Source of the DNA: an uncultured bacterium
GTDB taxonomy: Bacteria > Planctomycetota > UBA1135 > GCA-002686595
DNA length: 33,020 nucleotides
Reading direction: 5' to 3'
Assembly (NCBI GenBank): GCA_937910685.1
Contig: CALEMP010000117.1
Coordinates: 1-33,020, forward strand
Position 1 is the stretch's first letter, and every line of letters starts with the position of its first letter. The translations under genes and the position numbers were made by a program. Of the stretch, positions 1 through 8,627 are shown one piece after another. The notes under the pieces are model-generated. The model did no database searches, was not told where the DNA came from, and saw only the letters and a list, made by a program, of their open reading frames with translations.

Positions 1-1650
1 TTGACGGAAAGAACCAAGATGGATGAGAGACCCGACCTAGCCGCGCGCCATAAGCGGTTGGGTATTCGAACACTTCTCGTCGGCGCTCTCACTTTGCTGA
101 GCCGCGTCTTGGGTTTCGTGCGAGAGATTCTCTCCGCGACTTTGTTCGGTGATCACTCGGCTGTGTTCGATGCGTTCATCACCGCGTGGCGTGTGCCGAA
201 CCTCTTTCGGCGCTTCTTCGGTGAGGGTGCGATCAGCACCTCGTTTCAAACCGCGTTCACCAAGGTGGAGGGCGAGCAAGGGGAACAGGCCGGCGGGATA
301 TTCTTCCGCTCGACCCTGCGTGCCCTGTTCGCCACATTGGTGGTGATCACTCTGTTGACCATGGCGTTGATCATGGTGATGCCAGATCAGATGCCGATCA
401 CTGGTTGGCATTGGCTTGGGGCGGACCCAGATCCCGTGCGGGATTTGGCCCTGCGGGTGATGCCCTTTGTGATTTTCATCTGCCTTGCGGCGGTGGGCAG
501 CGCCGCGCTGCATGTGCGCGGCCAATTCACCGCCCCGGCTCTGGCGCCAGTTGCCCTCAACCTGGTTTGGATCGGCACCCTGGTGTGGATCGGGACGCAA
601 TTTGGCTGCACAATCGACGAGGGGGATTTTGCTCGGCACGAGGAAATGGCCCACACCTTGGCCTGGGGAGTCTTGCTGGCAGGGGCGGCCCAGTTGGCCT
701 TCTTGGTGCCAGCCCTGGGGCGAGAGGGGCTGCTGAAATCGGGCAAAATGGCACCTGGAGCCCCCCCAGTCCCTGGTGTGGGCGCGGTTCTGCGCCGTGC
801 TGCACCCCTCGCATTTGGCGCGGCGGTCTACCAAATCAACGTCATGGTCGATGGATTCATGGCCGAGGGGCTCTTGGAGGACGGCGGCCCGACACTCCAT
901 TACTACGCCAATCGGGTGCAGCAGTTCCCCTTGGCCTTGGTGGCAATTGCGGCCACCAGCGCGGTGTTTCCAGCGCTGCAGGCCTATGGACAGAAGGGGG
1001 ATTTGCTCTCCCTGCGCCGCCTGCACGATCAAACCCAACGGGCCGTGGCGTTTTTGGCTGTGCCCGCGGCCGTGGGGTTGGCAATTCTGGCCCAACCGAT
1101 CCTGTCGGTCACGTTAGAACATGGTGCTTTTGGGCCCGAGGGGGTCGCGCGCGCGTCTGGCGCATTAAGTTGGCTGGCCCTGGCGGGGTTGCCGGCGGGG
1201 GCTACGGGCCTTGTGGCCCGCGCGTTTTACTCCATAGGGGACTTCCGGACTCCCGTGTGGATTTCGGCCTTCGCCCTCTTGCTGAACATTGGTTTGAATA
1301 CGCTCTTCCTGGTGGGCTGGGGCATGGACGTGGACGGGCTGGCCCTGGCCACGGCGATCACGAGTTGGTTGGGCTTGGCGGTGATGTTGCCGGTTTTTTA
1401 TTCGCGTCAGGGCATGCCTCGGGGTCCCGGGGGGACCTTGGATTCCATGGCACGAACCGCCCTGGCAGCCACTGCCTCGGGCGCGGCTGCGTACTGGGTC
1501 CATCGCTACGCATCCGAGTCGTTCAGCCCACTGTGGGCTCTCTTCTTGGCCATGGGGTCCGGCCTAGGGGCCCACCTCGGGGTGGCCTTCTTGGTGAAGT
1601 CGCCCGAGCTGCAGCGAGTGCTGCGCCGTGGGGCTGGGCCAAAGCCCTAG
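1..1650 (+). CDS. murJ: Lipid II flippase MurJ (MviN family)
   Basis: Integral membrane protein that moves the peptidoglycan precursor lipid II across the inner membrane (MOP exporter superfamily). The protein is hydrophobic throughout and about 549 residues long, close to the usual MurJ size (about 510-550). Near the N-terminus it carries the family signature: a TLLSRVLGFVRE block, then RVPNLFRRFFGEGAIS, both typical of MurJ transmembrane segments 1 and 2. The reading frame is open from base 1 with TTG. An ATG at 19 preceded by GGAAAG (bases 6-11, 7 nt spacing) is an equally good or better start, and the gene could also begin upstream of the window. The stop is TAG at 1648-1650. The next gene (nrdJ) lies 172 bp downstream with its own leader. 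Identity is secure; the exact start is not. Confidence 0.93.
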   Translation: MTERTKMDERPDLAARHKRLGIRTLLVGALTLLSRVLGFVREILSATLFGDHSAVFDAFITAWRVPNLFRRFFGEGAISTSFQTAFTKVEGEQGEQAGGIFFRSTLRALFATLVVITLLTMALIMVMPDQMPITGWHWLGADPDPVRDLALRVMPFVIFICLAAVGSAALHVRGQFTAPALAPVALNLVWIGTLVWIGTQFGCTIDEGDFARHEEMAHTLAWGVLLAGAAQLAFLVPALGREGLLKSGKMAPGAPPVPGVGAVLRRAAPLAFGAAVYQINVMVDGFMAEGLLEDGGPTLHYYANRVQQFPLALVAIAATSAVFPALQAYGQKGDLLSLRRLHDQTQRAVAFLAVPAAVGLAILAQPILSVTLEHGAFGPEGVARASGALSWLALAGLPAGATGLVARAFYSIGDFRTPVWISAFALLLNIGLNTLFLVGWGMDVDGLALATAITSWLGLAVMLPVFYSRQGMPRGPGGTLDSMARTALAATASGAAAYWVHRYASESFSPLWALFLAMGSGLGAHLGVAFLVKSPELQRVLRRGAGPKP

Positions 1651-1737
1651 ATCCGAGTGGGGTCTGAGTAGGGATCTGTAAACAGATTGTTGCACAAGCC
1701 TGGTTGGGGGGACAGAATCAGGACAGGCAGCGGGGCT

Positions 1738-1758
1738 TTCCAGAAAATCAATCTGGAA
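1738..1758 (+). promoter_or_regulatory. Hairpin in the nrdJ leader
   Basis: A perfect 7-bp inverted repeat (TTCCAGA, 7-nt loop, TCTGGAA) sits between murJ and nrdJ, 64 bp upstream of the nrdJ ATG. No T-tract follows it, so it is not a classical terminator. It could be an operator or a leader hairpin. No NrdR-box-like or cobalamin-riboswitch-like sequence was recognised in the 172-bp gap. Function is unknown. Confidence 0.35.
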
Positions 1759-1822
1759 GGGCGGGTCCGTTGCCGATGGCTCTTGTTGCCATCTCCATTC
1801 TGTCAACCGTTTTGAGATCGAA

Positions 1823-4345
1823 ATGCCTGTGAATCCCTACGCACCAGCACCTACCACCCTTGCCGACCGCGATCCCCAACTGATGGTAGAAGCCACCAGT
1901 GCACTGGCATCGATCGACCCCCCGCAGGACTTGCCCAACCCGGACGTCTCCGAAAATGGTATTCAGGTTCTGGAGCGGCGGTATCTTCGGCGTGATGGTG
2001 CAACAGGCAAGCTGGTCGAGACTCCCCGGCAGTTGTTTTGGCGCGTTGCGACTTGCGTTGCAGCAGCGGAGGCTCTTTATGTGAAGGATGATCCCGAGCA
2101 CACAGTGACCATTGCGCGCGACTTCTACAGCTTGATGGCCATGCGCATGTTCTTGCCTAACAGCCCCTGCCTGATGAATGCGGGCCGTGAGATGGGAATG
2201 CTGTCGGCTTGCTTCGTGTTGCCCGTAGAGGACTCCATCGATGGGATTTTCGAATCCGTTCGCGCAACCGCGTTGATCCAAAAGGCCGGCGGAGGCACGG
2301 GCTTCAGCTTCTCGCGCCTGCGCCCCCGTGGCGACTTGGTTAAGTCCTCTGGTGGCACTACCGAGGGCCCTCTTTCCTTTATCCGGGTTTTCTCCCAGGC
2401 AACCGAGGCGATTCAACAGGGCGCCTTCCGCCGCGGAGCCAACATGGGCATGTTGCGGGTAGATCACCCCGATGTGATGGACTTCATCACCTTCAAGGAC
2501 GACAAGACCCTTCTGACCAACTACAACCTCTCGGTTTCCGTCACCGACAAGTTCATCGAGGACCTGCGCCGAGATCCGGGTCAGGTTCACAACGTGCAGA
2601 ACCCGCGCACCAAGGAGTGGTTCCCCCTGGGCAAGGTCGACGACGAGCGCAACTTCAACGGCGAGCATTGGACTGTGGGCGAAATCTGGGACAAGATCAT
2701 CGATCACGCATGGAGCAGTGGCGAGCCGGGCGTGATCTTTATCGACCGCATCAACGCTAAGAACCCGATCAAGAACGTGGGCCTCATCGAGGCCACCAAC
2801 CCTTGCGGCGAGCAGCCCCTGCACCCCTGGGACTCTTGCAACCTTGGCTCGATCAACTTGGGCCTGTTGGTCGATGGAACCGGCTCTGAAGCCACCTTTG
2901 ACTGGGAGGTCTACAAGTCGATCATCCACACCAGCACCCGTTTCTTGGACAACGTGATCGACGTAAACCGTTATCCCTTGCCCCAGATTCAAAACATGAC
3001 CAAGACCACGCGACGCATCGGTCTGGGTGTCATGGGCTTTGCTGATACGCTTTACAAGTTGGGCATCCCCTATGACTCTGAAGATGGCCTAGCCTTCGGT
3101 GAGAAGATCATGCAGGTGCTGAACGACGAGTCACACCTTGCCAGCGAAGTGTTGGCGGAAGAGCGCGGCGTATTCCCCGCCTGGGAAGGTTCCGACTGGG
3201 AAGCCCAGGGCACCAAGATCCGCAACAGCTACACCACGACGGTTGCGCCCACGGGCACGATCTCGATTCTGGCGGATTGCTCCGGCGGCATCGAGCCCAT
3301 GTTCAGCTTGGCCTTCAACCGTCAGGTGATGAAGGACACCAATGGCAAGCCGACCATCATGAAAGAGGTCAACTACGTCTTCCGTGAAGAAGCCGAGAAG
3401 GCCGGCTACTACAGCGAGGAGCTGGTGGACACCTTGCTTGAGAAAGGGACTCTGCACGGGATCGACGAAGTCCCCAGCGAGGTCCAAGACGTCTTTGTGA
3501 CTGCCCATGACATCACTCCCGAGTGGCACATGCGCATGCAGGCGGCCTTCCAGCGTCACTGCGATTCGTCGATCAGCAAGACGATTAACTTCCCCCATGA
3601 CGCCACCGCCGAAGACGTGCGCTCGATCTACGAGATGGCCATCGACTTGGACGTCAAGGGTGTCACGGTTTACCGGGACGGTTGCCGCGAAATGCAGCCC
3701 ATGGCCCTCAAGAACGCCGAGGAGGACTGTGCTCCCGCAGTTGAAACTACGGAAGCTTCCACCGACGAGTACGTCGAGATGATCCCCGTGTCCTTGCCCG
3801 AGATCATGAGTTGCCTGCGCATTCGCCAGATGACTCCATTCGGCAACATGCACATCAAGGTCACGGTGGATCCCGTCACGGGTCTCGAGCGCGAAGTCTT
3901 CGCGCAATTGGGCAAGGGTGGCGATGTGGCGAACTCTGACCTAGAGGCGATCTGCCGCATGCTCAGCCTCTGGTTGCGCGGCAATGGCAGCTTGAAGCGG
4001 GCCATCGCCCAGTTCTCTGGGATTGGGTCGAGCCTAACCGTGCCCACCAAGGACGGGCGTATCATGTCCCTGGCCGACGGCTTGGCCACGGGCTTGCAGC
4101 GCTACCTGGCGGCCAAGGAGTCCCATGGCCTGCAGCACCTGTTGCTGGGCGGCCAAGCGATGGCAGCAGCTACTGACGATATCCCCACGGCTCCGCGTCC
4201 TGCCCCGTCCAAGACTACCGGCGGCCCTGGCAACACCCCGCGCAACGTGGGCGCTTATAAGTTGAAGTGTCCCTCTTGTACGGGCACCTTGGCCTTCCAA
4301 GAGGGCTGCGTGAAGTGTCACGGTTGCGGCTTCAGCCAGTGCTGA
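1823..4345 (+). CDS. nrdJ: Adenosylcobalamin-dependent (class II) ribonucleotide reductase
   Basis: Reduces ribonucleotides to deoxyribonucleotides using a thiyl radical generated from adenosylcobalamin. The 840-residue protein shows the NrdJ landmarks: NSPCLMNAG near 113-121, SACFVLP with Cys130, GGGTGFSFSRLRPRGD (157-171), and NPCGE (326-330). In the last, Cys328 is the expected radical cysteine flanked by Asn326 and Glu330; Cys339 follows in SCNLGSINL. The 11-residue Cys328-Cys339 spacing fits the redox pair Cys130/Cys339 of the family. A TSCPD-type domain lies near 670-740 (TPFGNMHIKVTVD). The C-terminus is a zinc-ribbon-like tail (CPSC, CVKCHGC) ending in CGFSQC, expected for the shuttle cysteines that re-reduce the active site. 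No nrdAB or nrdDG is in the window. Transcription ends at the strong hairpin at 4370-4417. Confidence 0.97.
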   Translation: MPVNPYAPAPTTLADRDPQLMVEATSALASIDPPQDLPNPDVSENGIQVLERRYLRRDGATGKLVETPRQLFWRVATCVAAAEALYVKDDPEHTVTIARDFYSLMAMRMFLPNSPCLMNAGREMGMLSACFVLPVEDSIDGIFESVRATALIQKAGGGTGFSFSRLRPRGDLVKSSGGTTEGPLSFIRVFSQATEAIQQGAFRRGANMGMLRVDHPDVMDFITFKDDKTLLTNYNLSVSVTDKFIEDLRRDPGQVHNVQNPRTKEWFPLGKVDDERNFNGEHWTVGEIWDKIIDHAWSSGEPGVIFIDRINAKNPIKNVGLIEATNPCGEQPLHPWDSCNLGSINLGLLVDGTGSEATFDWEVYKSIIHTSTRFLDNVIDVNRYPLPQIQNMTKTTRRIGLGVMGFADTLYKLGIPYDSEDGLAFGEKIMQVLNDESHLASEVLAEERGVFPAWEGSDWEAQGTKIRNSYTTTVAPTGTISILADCSGGIEPMFSLAFNRQVMKDTNGKPTIMKEVNYVFREEAEKAGYYSEELVDTLLEKGTLHGIDEVPSEVQDVFVTAHDITPEWHMRMQAAFQRHCDSSISKTINFPHDATAEDVRSIYEMAIDLDVKGVTVYRDGCREMQPMALKNAEEDCAPAVETTEASTDEYVEMIPVSLPEIMSCLRIRQMTPFGNMHIKVTVDPVTGLEREVFAQLGKGGDVANSDLEAICRMLSLWLRGNGSLKRAIAQFSGIGSSLTVPTKDGRIMSLADGLATGLQRYLAAKESHGLQHLLLGGQAMAAATDDIPTAPRPAPSKTTGGPGNTPRNVGAYKLKCPSCTGTLAFQEGCVKCHGCGFSQC

Positions 4346-4369
4346 TCGGCCGGTCCCGAGGGACCTGAT

Positions 4370-4417
4370 AAGAAAAACCGGGCCCCGTTGCTGGAAAGCG
4401 ACGGGGCCCGGTTTCTT
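4370..4417. terminator. Strong bidirectional terminator between nrdJ and the convergent gene
   Basis: A near-perfect GC-rich inverted repeat, with arms AAGAAAaACCGGGCCCCGT and ACGGGGCCCGGTTTCTT and a loop of about 12 nt. It carries A-rich and T-rich flanks on its two sides, so it can work as an intrinsic terminator on both strands. It begins 24 bp after the nrdJ stop and ends 19 bp before the stop of the minus-strand gene 4437-5156, as expected between convergent genes. Confidence 0.9.
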
Positions 4418-4436
4418 ATGAGGGGTGGCTGGGTCT

Positions 4437-5156
4437 CTAAAGGCCGTCTTCGTCCTGCGGGGCCTTTTCGATGGGCCGTCCAAAGATGTCGGTCTCGACC
4501 GAATCGGCTTCAGCCTCGGCCTCGGATTTGATCTCCACGGGCTTCGGTTGGCCAAGGGGGTCGCGCTCGGGTTCAGGGCCCTCTTCGACGGTTCCAAAGA
4601 TTGACCAACGAACGCTGTTGCTGGGCAGGTTGCGGGCAAAGGTCAGCTTGGGCCCGAGGGCCGACTCCATCACCAGCATGTTGGCCGTGGGCATATGAAC
4701 TGAGATCTCACGTTCTGTGCCTCCGGACTCCCAAATCAACTCCTCTCCCGATGTGTCCAGGTAGGAGCCGATCAGAGAGGTCAAGGTCATGACCCCGTCG
4801 CGGTCGAGGGTGTATTCGCTGTGGCCCGTTTGGAATGCGTCGGGCACCGGATCCCGGGGCGTGGCCCAGGATGCCTGGATTTCCATAGAGAGGAAGTTGG
4901 CGCTCACCAGCAGGAAACCATTGGCCGAGCCCCCGTTGGTGGGCGCGTCGGGCAGGGAGACGTCCATCAGGCGCCAGCAGCCTTGGATTCTGAGCTGGAG
5001 GTCGGACATGGCGCCCGTGCGCACACGGCCAAAGATGTCTCGGGTTTCAACCTCCACCTCCTGGCCAGTTTCTTGGGGGGCGGGCTCGTCCTGCAGGGCT
5101 CCAAAGAGGGGCAGGAGGGAGAGGGGCAGGGCCAAAAGGGGCAAGGTCGCTTTCAT
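4437..5156 (-). CDS. Secreted protein of unknown function with two DIFGR motifs
   Basis: A 239-residue protein I cannot assign to a family. The N-terminus (MKATLPLLALPLSLLPLFGA) is a clear Sec signal peptide, with cleavage likely around residue 20-22. A globular part follows (about 50-190) in which GCWRLMDVSLP, EYTLDRDGVMTLTS and GPKLTFAR alternate like beta strands, loosely resembling lipocalin-like folds; this is only a pattern impression. The tail is acidic and alanine/glutamate rich. The peptide VET(R)DIFGR occurs twice, at 37-44 before the globular part and around 220-227 near the C-terminus, so the two ends are related. The gene is convergent with nrdJ and divergent from the cation transporter, so it is probably a single-gene unit exported to the periplasm. 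Confidence 0.75.
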   Translation of the reverse strand: MKATLPLLALPLSLLPLFGALQDEPAPQETGQEVEVETRDIFGRVRTGAMSDLQLRIQGCWRLMDVSLPDAPTNGGSANGFLLVSANFLSMEIQASWATPRDPVPDAFQTGHSEYTLDRDGVMTLTSLIGSYLDTSGEELIWESGGTEREISVHMPTANMLVMESALGPKLTFARNLPSNSVRWSIFGTVEEGPEPERDPLGQPKPVEIKSEAEAEADSVETDIFGRPIEKAPQDEDGL

Positions 5157-5267
5157 GGGGACTCCAGGGTACCGAGCTGAACCTTACACTAGGGTCAGCG
5201 GCGGTTGCACTCTTTCCCTGCTCGGAACCACCGGGCAGGCCTTCTGCGGCCCCTCAACCCGACCCCC

Positions 5268-6161
5268 ATGGCCGACCCAGACCCCACGCCCTCCCACGCC
5301 AACGCCGAACAGGTGCTCGTAACCGGGATTTGGGTCAACACCTCCCTGGCCGTGCTCAAGGTCTTGGCCGGACTCTTGTCCGGTTCTCCTTCCTTGCTGG
5401 CAGACGGCTATCACTCCCTGGGGGATTTGGCCACCAACAGCTTGGCTTGGTTGTCCTGGCGCTGGGCCCAGCAGCCCGCCGATGAGGACCATCACTATGG
5501 GCACGGCAAGATGGAGGCGGTGGCGGCCTTGGTGGTCGGCGGCTTGTTGGCCCTGACGGGCAGCGGCGTCCTATGGTCTGTCTTGGGCGGGGAGGCCGTG
5601 ACCTACGAAGGATCCGAGGCGTGGATTGCTTTGGGTGCTGCCTTGGTTTCGATCTTGGCAAACGTTTGGCTGACACACTTGACCACGCGTGCCGCCAAAC
5701 AAACCGACAGCATGACCCTTGCGGCGTTGGCTGCAGACAATCACTCGGATGTTTGGACCAGCGCGTTGGTGGTGATCGGCGTGGGATCCAATGCCTTTGG
5801 CTTTGCTTGGGTCGAAGTAGCGGCGACTTCGTTGATTGGTTTGTTTGTGTTGGCGATGGGGCTTAGGACCGTCAATACCTCTTTCGATACCCTTACGGAT
5901 CGAATCACCGATACGGGCCTACGAGGGCGCGTGACGGAGGTGGCTCGCGCGGTGCACGGGGTGCGTGGGGTAGGATCCATTGCGGCTCACCCCCTCGGCA
6001 GCATCCTGCGGGTGGACATGGAAATCAGCGTGAATGGTGATTTTACCGTGCGGCAAGGCCATGAAATTGCCCATGCGGTTGAAGAAGCCGTTATCAAGTC
6101 AGAGAAAGCGATCGTAGAGGTTGCGGTTCACGTGAATCCCACCGACGCACTCCCGGGCTGA
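5268..6161 (+). CDS. Cation diffusion facilitator (CDF) family metal transporter
   Basis: Inner-membrane divalent-cation/proton antiporter of 297 residues, a usual CDF size. The signature SGSPSLLADGYHSLGDLATN in TM2 supplies the expected metal-site Asp. HHYGHGKMEA follows TM2, and DNHSDVWTSALVV in TM5 supplies the second His/Asp pair. After six hydrophobic segments there is a cytoplasmic domain (about 205-297) with the VRGVGSIAAHPLGSILRVDMEI pattern of the dimerising CDF C-terminal fold, including a late HEIAHAVEEAV helix. Start chosen at ATG 5268 (MADPDPTPSHANAEQV), because the frame upstream to TTG 5205 encodes a low-complexity stretch unlike CDF proteins. Substrate (Zn, Fe or Mn) cannot be told from sequence. 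The dsbD-like gene starts 39 bp downstream, so cotranscription is possible. Confidence 0.93.
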   Translation: MADPDPTPSHANAEQVLVTGIWVNTSLAVLKVLAGLLSGSPSLLADGYHSLGDLATNSLAWLSWRWAQQPADEDHHYGHGKMEAVAALVVGGLLALTGSGVLWSVLGGEAVTYEGSEAWIALGAALVSILANVWLTHLTTRAAKQTDSMTLAALAADNHSDVWTSALVVIGVGSNAFGFAWVEVAATSLIGLFVLAMGLRTVNTSFDTLTDRITDTGLRGRVTEVARAVHGVRGVGSIAAHPLGSILRVDMEISVNGDFTVRQGHEIAHAVEEAVIKSEKAIVEVAVHVNPTDALPG

Positions 6162-6200
6162 CGAACTCGCTACCCTAGGCACCCGAGACCTAAGAATAAC

Positions 6201-8627
6201 ATGTATCAAACTTTCCTCTTTCCCGTCCTGATGGCCCTCATGGCGGTTGCGGCGCCGGCCCAGCAACGCGCTCGCGCAGAACTCTTCACACGCCTTGACG
6301 GCGACCTGGTTCAGGCCGTGGTCCGTATCGAGATCGATGCGGGCTACCACCTATACCACGACAGTTTCTCAGACTCCGAGTTTGCGGGCATCCCCACGAT
6401 CTTGACGGGGGTTGGGGATGACGTGGAGTGGGAGACCTGGTTGATGCCAGTGCCCATGTCGGGCTTTGATAAGTTCCTCGAAAAAGTCTACGAGAAGCAC
6501 GAAGGCACGATCTTGGTCCACGGACTTGGTTTGATGCTGGGCGACGACCCCGCTGAGATCAAGGTCAAGGTGGTGGGGCAAACCTGCGACGACCGTGCTT
6601 GCACCCCTTACTCTGACAGCTTGACCACTAAGGGCGCGGGTGCGGATGCCCTGTTCGCGAACTTCCCCCTGGGCGTGGATGACCACGACGAGGCGCCCGA
6701 GATCGACATTGCGGATGTTCCCTGGGGTACTGCAGCAGTTGATGTTGAAACACACGAGGCTGACGCTCCCGAGCAGGACCATGGGGACGACCCGGCGCAC
6801 GCTCAAGATTTTGACTGGTCTCCCTCTTTTGCATCGGACCGGATGGCGGACTTTTCGGCCACGGTGGAGCACGATGGGACGAATGCAATGTTGCGCATCG
6901 AGGTGGCGGTCTCGGGCAAGTACCACCTTTACAACGGACCGACCCAGGAGGATATGGCTCCCGGAGGAGCCGTGGGCGTTCCCACTACGGTCGCGGTAGA
7001 AGGGGCGGGCATCGAATGGGCCGGACCCCTGTTCCCGGAGCCGGGCTTCATCCTGGGGATGAACAACGACTTTGATGACATTGATGTGGCCACGCACCAT
7101 GGCACCTTTGTGATCGAAGTTCCAGGGCGCGTGACCGATGCGGCTGCCTTGGGCAAATTCAGCGTGACCGTCGCGGGGCAAACCTGCGACGACATGGGGT
7201 GCTTGGACTACACCCAAACCAAGGCTGCGCCCACTGCCAAGGTTGCGGCGCTTGTTGTAACAAGCCCTGCGGCTGGGGTCACCCCAAGCGATAGCAGCGA
7301 GGTCCCAGGCTTCCCCATCGAGGAGGAAAAACCCCTCGGGTCTTTCCTGCTTGAGGCATTCTTCTGGGGCTTGATCACCCTGCTGATGCCTTGCACCTAT
7401 CCGATGATCCCAATCACGATCTCGTTCTTCACCAAGCAGGCGCTTGCGCGGGACGGCAAGGTTCTTTCCCTGGCCTTGGCCTACGGCGCTGGCATTGTGG
7501 CGGTGTTTATCGTGATCGGCGTGGTGGTGGGCGCACCCATTCAAGAGTTCGCCAACCATCCAGTTTTCAACTTGGTGATTGCCGCCATGTTTGTCTTCTT
7601 CGCTCTAGTCCTCTTTGGCTGGGTCAACCTGCAGCCGCCTCAGTTCTTGATGCGCGCAGCAGGCAAAGCCAGTTCCGCGGGGGGCTTGATCGGCGTCTTT
7701 ATGATGGGCCTCACTCTCGTGATCACATCGTTCACCTGTACGGCCCCCTTCGTGGGGACCTTGCTGGCCCGCGGGGGCGAACAGGGTTTGATGCGCGTCG
7801 TGATGGGCATGGGAGTCTTTGGTTTGACCATGGCGACGCCCTTTGTCTTCTTGAGCCTGTTCCCTAGTCGCGCGCAGAAGATGCCCAATGCTGGAGCTTG
7901 GATGAACACCCTGAAAGTGTTCCTGGGTTTCGTTGAGTTGGCGGCGAGCCTGAAGTTCTTGTCCGTGGCGGACTTGGCCTGGGAGTGGGGCTTCCTGTCC
8001 AAGGAAGTTTTCCTGATCCTCTGGGCGGGTATCTTCATGGTCGCGGCCATGTACCTCTTCGGCAAGATCAACCTTAAGGGCGAGGAGGACGGAATCGTTT
8101 CTCCTGGCCGCATGGTCGGTGGAATCGTGACCTTCCTGTTTGCGATCTACTGTGGGTTCTTGACCCTTGGCTTCCAGATGGACCCATTGCTGACCGCCTT
8201 TGCGCCGCCCTATTCAACGGCCCCCGCGCGCTCAGCTGCAGGCGGTGATGAACACACATCTGGTGCGGCCTGGGAATTGCTGACCGACGACTACGAGGGT
8301 GCTATTGCGAAAGCGAAGGCCCAAGACAAGTTGCTGTTGATCAACTTCACCGGCTTCAACTGAGTGAACTGTCGCGTGATGGAGGGCAAGATCCTCCCTG
8401 CTCCGGCGGTCGCCGGAATCCTCAAAAGTGGCTTTGTTGAAGTGCGCCTGCACTGTGACCTTGGTTCCCATGCCGCGGCCAACAAGGCGTTGCAGTTGGA
8501 GCTGACCAACAACCTCGCCCTCCCGATTTTCGTCGTCATGGATCCGGACACGAGAAAAGTGCTCCGGGTGCAGGCGGGCGTTGCCTTCGCCGCGGACTTC
8601 GCCGAGTTCTTGTTGCCCGCTAAGTAA
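6201..8627 (+). CDS. DsbD-like thiol:disulfide interchange selenoprotein, TGA read as selenocysteine
   Basis: Membrane electron transporter that carries reducing power from cytoplasmic thioredoxin to periplasmic thiols. I read one 808-residue protein through an in-frame TGA (8361-8363). Signal peptide at 1-20. Two homologous N-terminal DsbD-alpha-like domains follow (about 22-145 and 215-345); each ends in GQTCDDxxC (Cys129/134 and Cys329/334). The transmembrane DsbD core (about 380-665) has Cys398 in LLMPCTYPMIPIT and Cys513 in SFTCTAPFVG, matching the DsbD membrane pair. The C-terminal thioredoxin-like domain (about 685-808) reads LLLINFTGFN-U-VNCRVME, where Cys-containing homologues have FTGxxCVNCR, so Sec721/Cys724 form a UxxC site. 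The domain continues with the cis-Pro segment LALPIFVVMDPD. The ATG at 6201 gives a good signal peptide. It would otherwise be called as two genes (720 aa plus an 87-aa GTG fragment). It overlaps feoB's 3' end by 8 bp. Confidence 0.88.
8361..8363 (+). other. In-frame UGA, predicted selenocysteine codon
   Basis: The TGA occupies the position of the first active-site cysteine of the thioredoxin-like CxxC motif (…FTGFN-U-VNC…). The frame is open for 720 codons before and 87 codons after it, and the downstream part completes a thioredoxin fold. A TGA, not TAA or TAG, at precisely this residue is the classical signature of Cys-to-Sec replacement in redox enzymes. No selA, selB, selC or selD is seen in the window, so decoding capacity must be checked elsewhere in the genome. 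Confidence 0.82.
8381..8397 (+). promoter_or_regulatory. Putative bacterial SECIS hairpin
   Basis: GGAGG (8381-8385), a 7-nt apical loop GCAAGAT (8386-8392), and CCTCC (8393-8397) form a 5-bp GC stem inside the coding region. The loop starts 22 nt after the TGA. This fits the described bacterial SECIS constraints: a hairpin just downstream of UGA, a stem of at least 4 bp, a small apical loop with G in its first two positions, and about 16-37 nt spacing. The fit was judged by eye, without folding software; lower-stem pairing is weak. Confidence 0.65.

Noticed and set aside
1651..1822. Cobalamin riboswitch in front of nrdJ
   Set aside because: No B12-box-like conserved sequence or multi-helix layout was found; only one 7-bp hairpin is visible.
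1748..2992. Long minus-strand reading frame antisense to nrdJ (and a similar one at 37-1095 antisense to murJ)
   Set aside because: Composition is that of a mirrored GC-rich gene, with no domain or start signal; the plus-strand genes are certain.
4337..4345. TGA at the end of nrdJ as another Sec codon (FSQC-TGA)
   Set aside because: CGFSQC is a normal NrdJ C-terminus, and the sequence after it is a terminator, not protein-like.
6201..8363. DsbD-like gene as a pseudogene with a nonsense mutation
   Set aside because: The stop is specifically TGA, sits exactly on the catalytic Cys position, the frame is intact on both sides, and a SECIS-like hairpin follows. Not fully excluded without selABCD.
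8364..8627. Separate 87-aa gene starting at GTG 8364, with the 720-aa DsbD ending at TGA 8361
   Set aside because: The GTG directly follows the TGA in the same frame, has no ribosome site of its own, and the short protein would be half a thioredoxin fold beginning inside the active site. Readthrough as Sec explains both parts.
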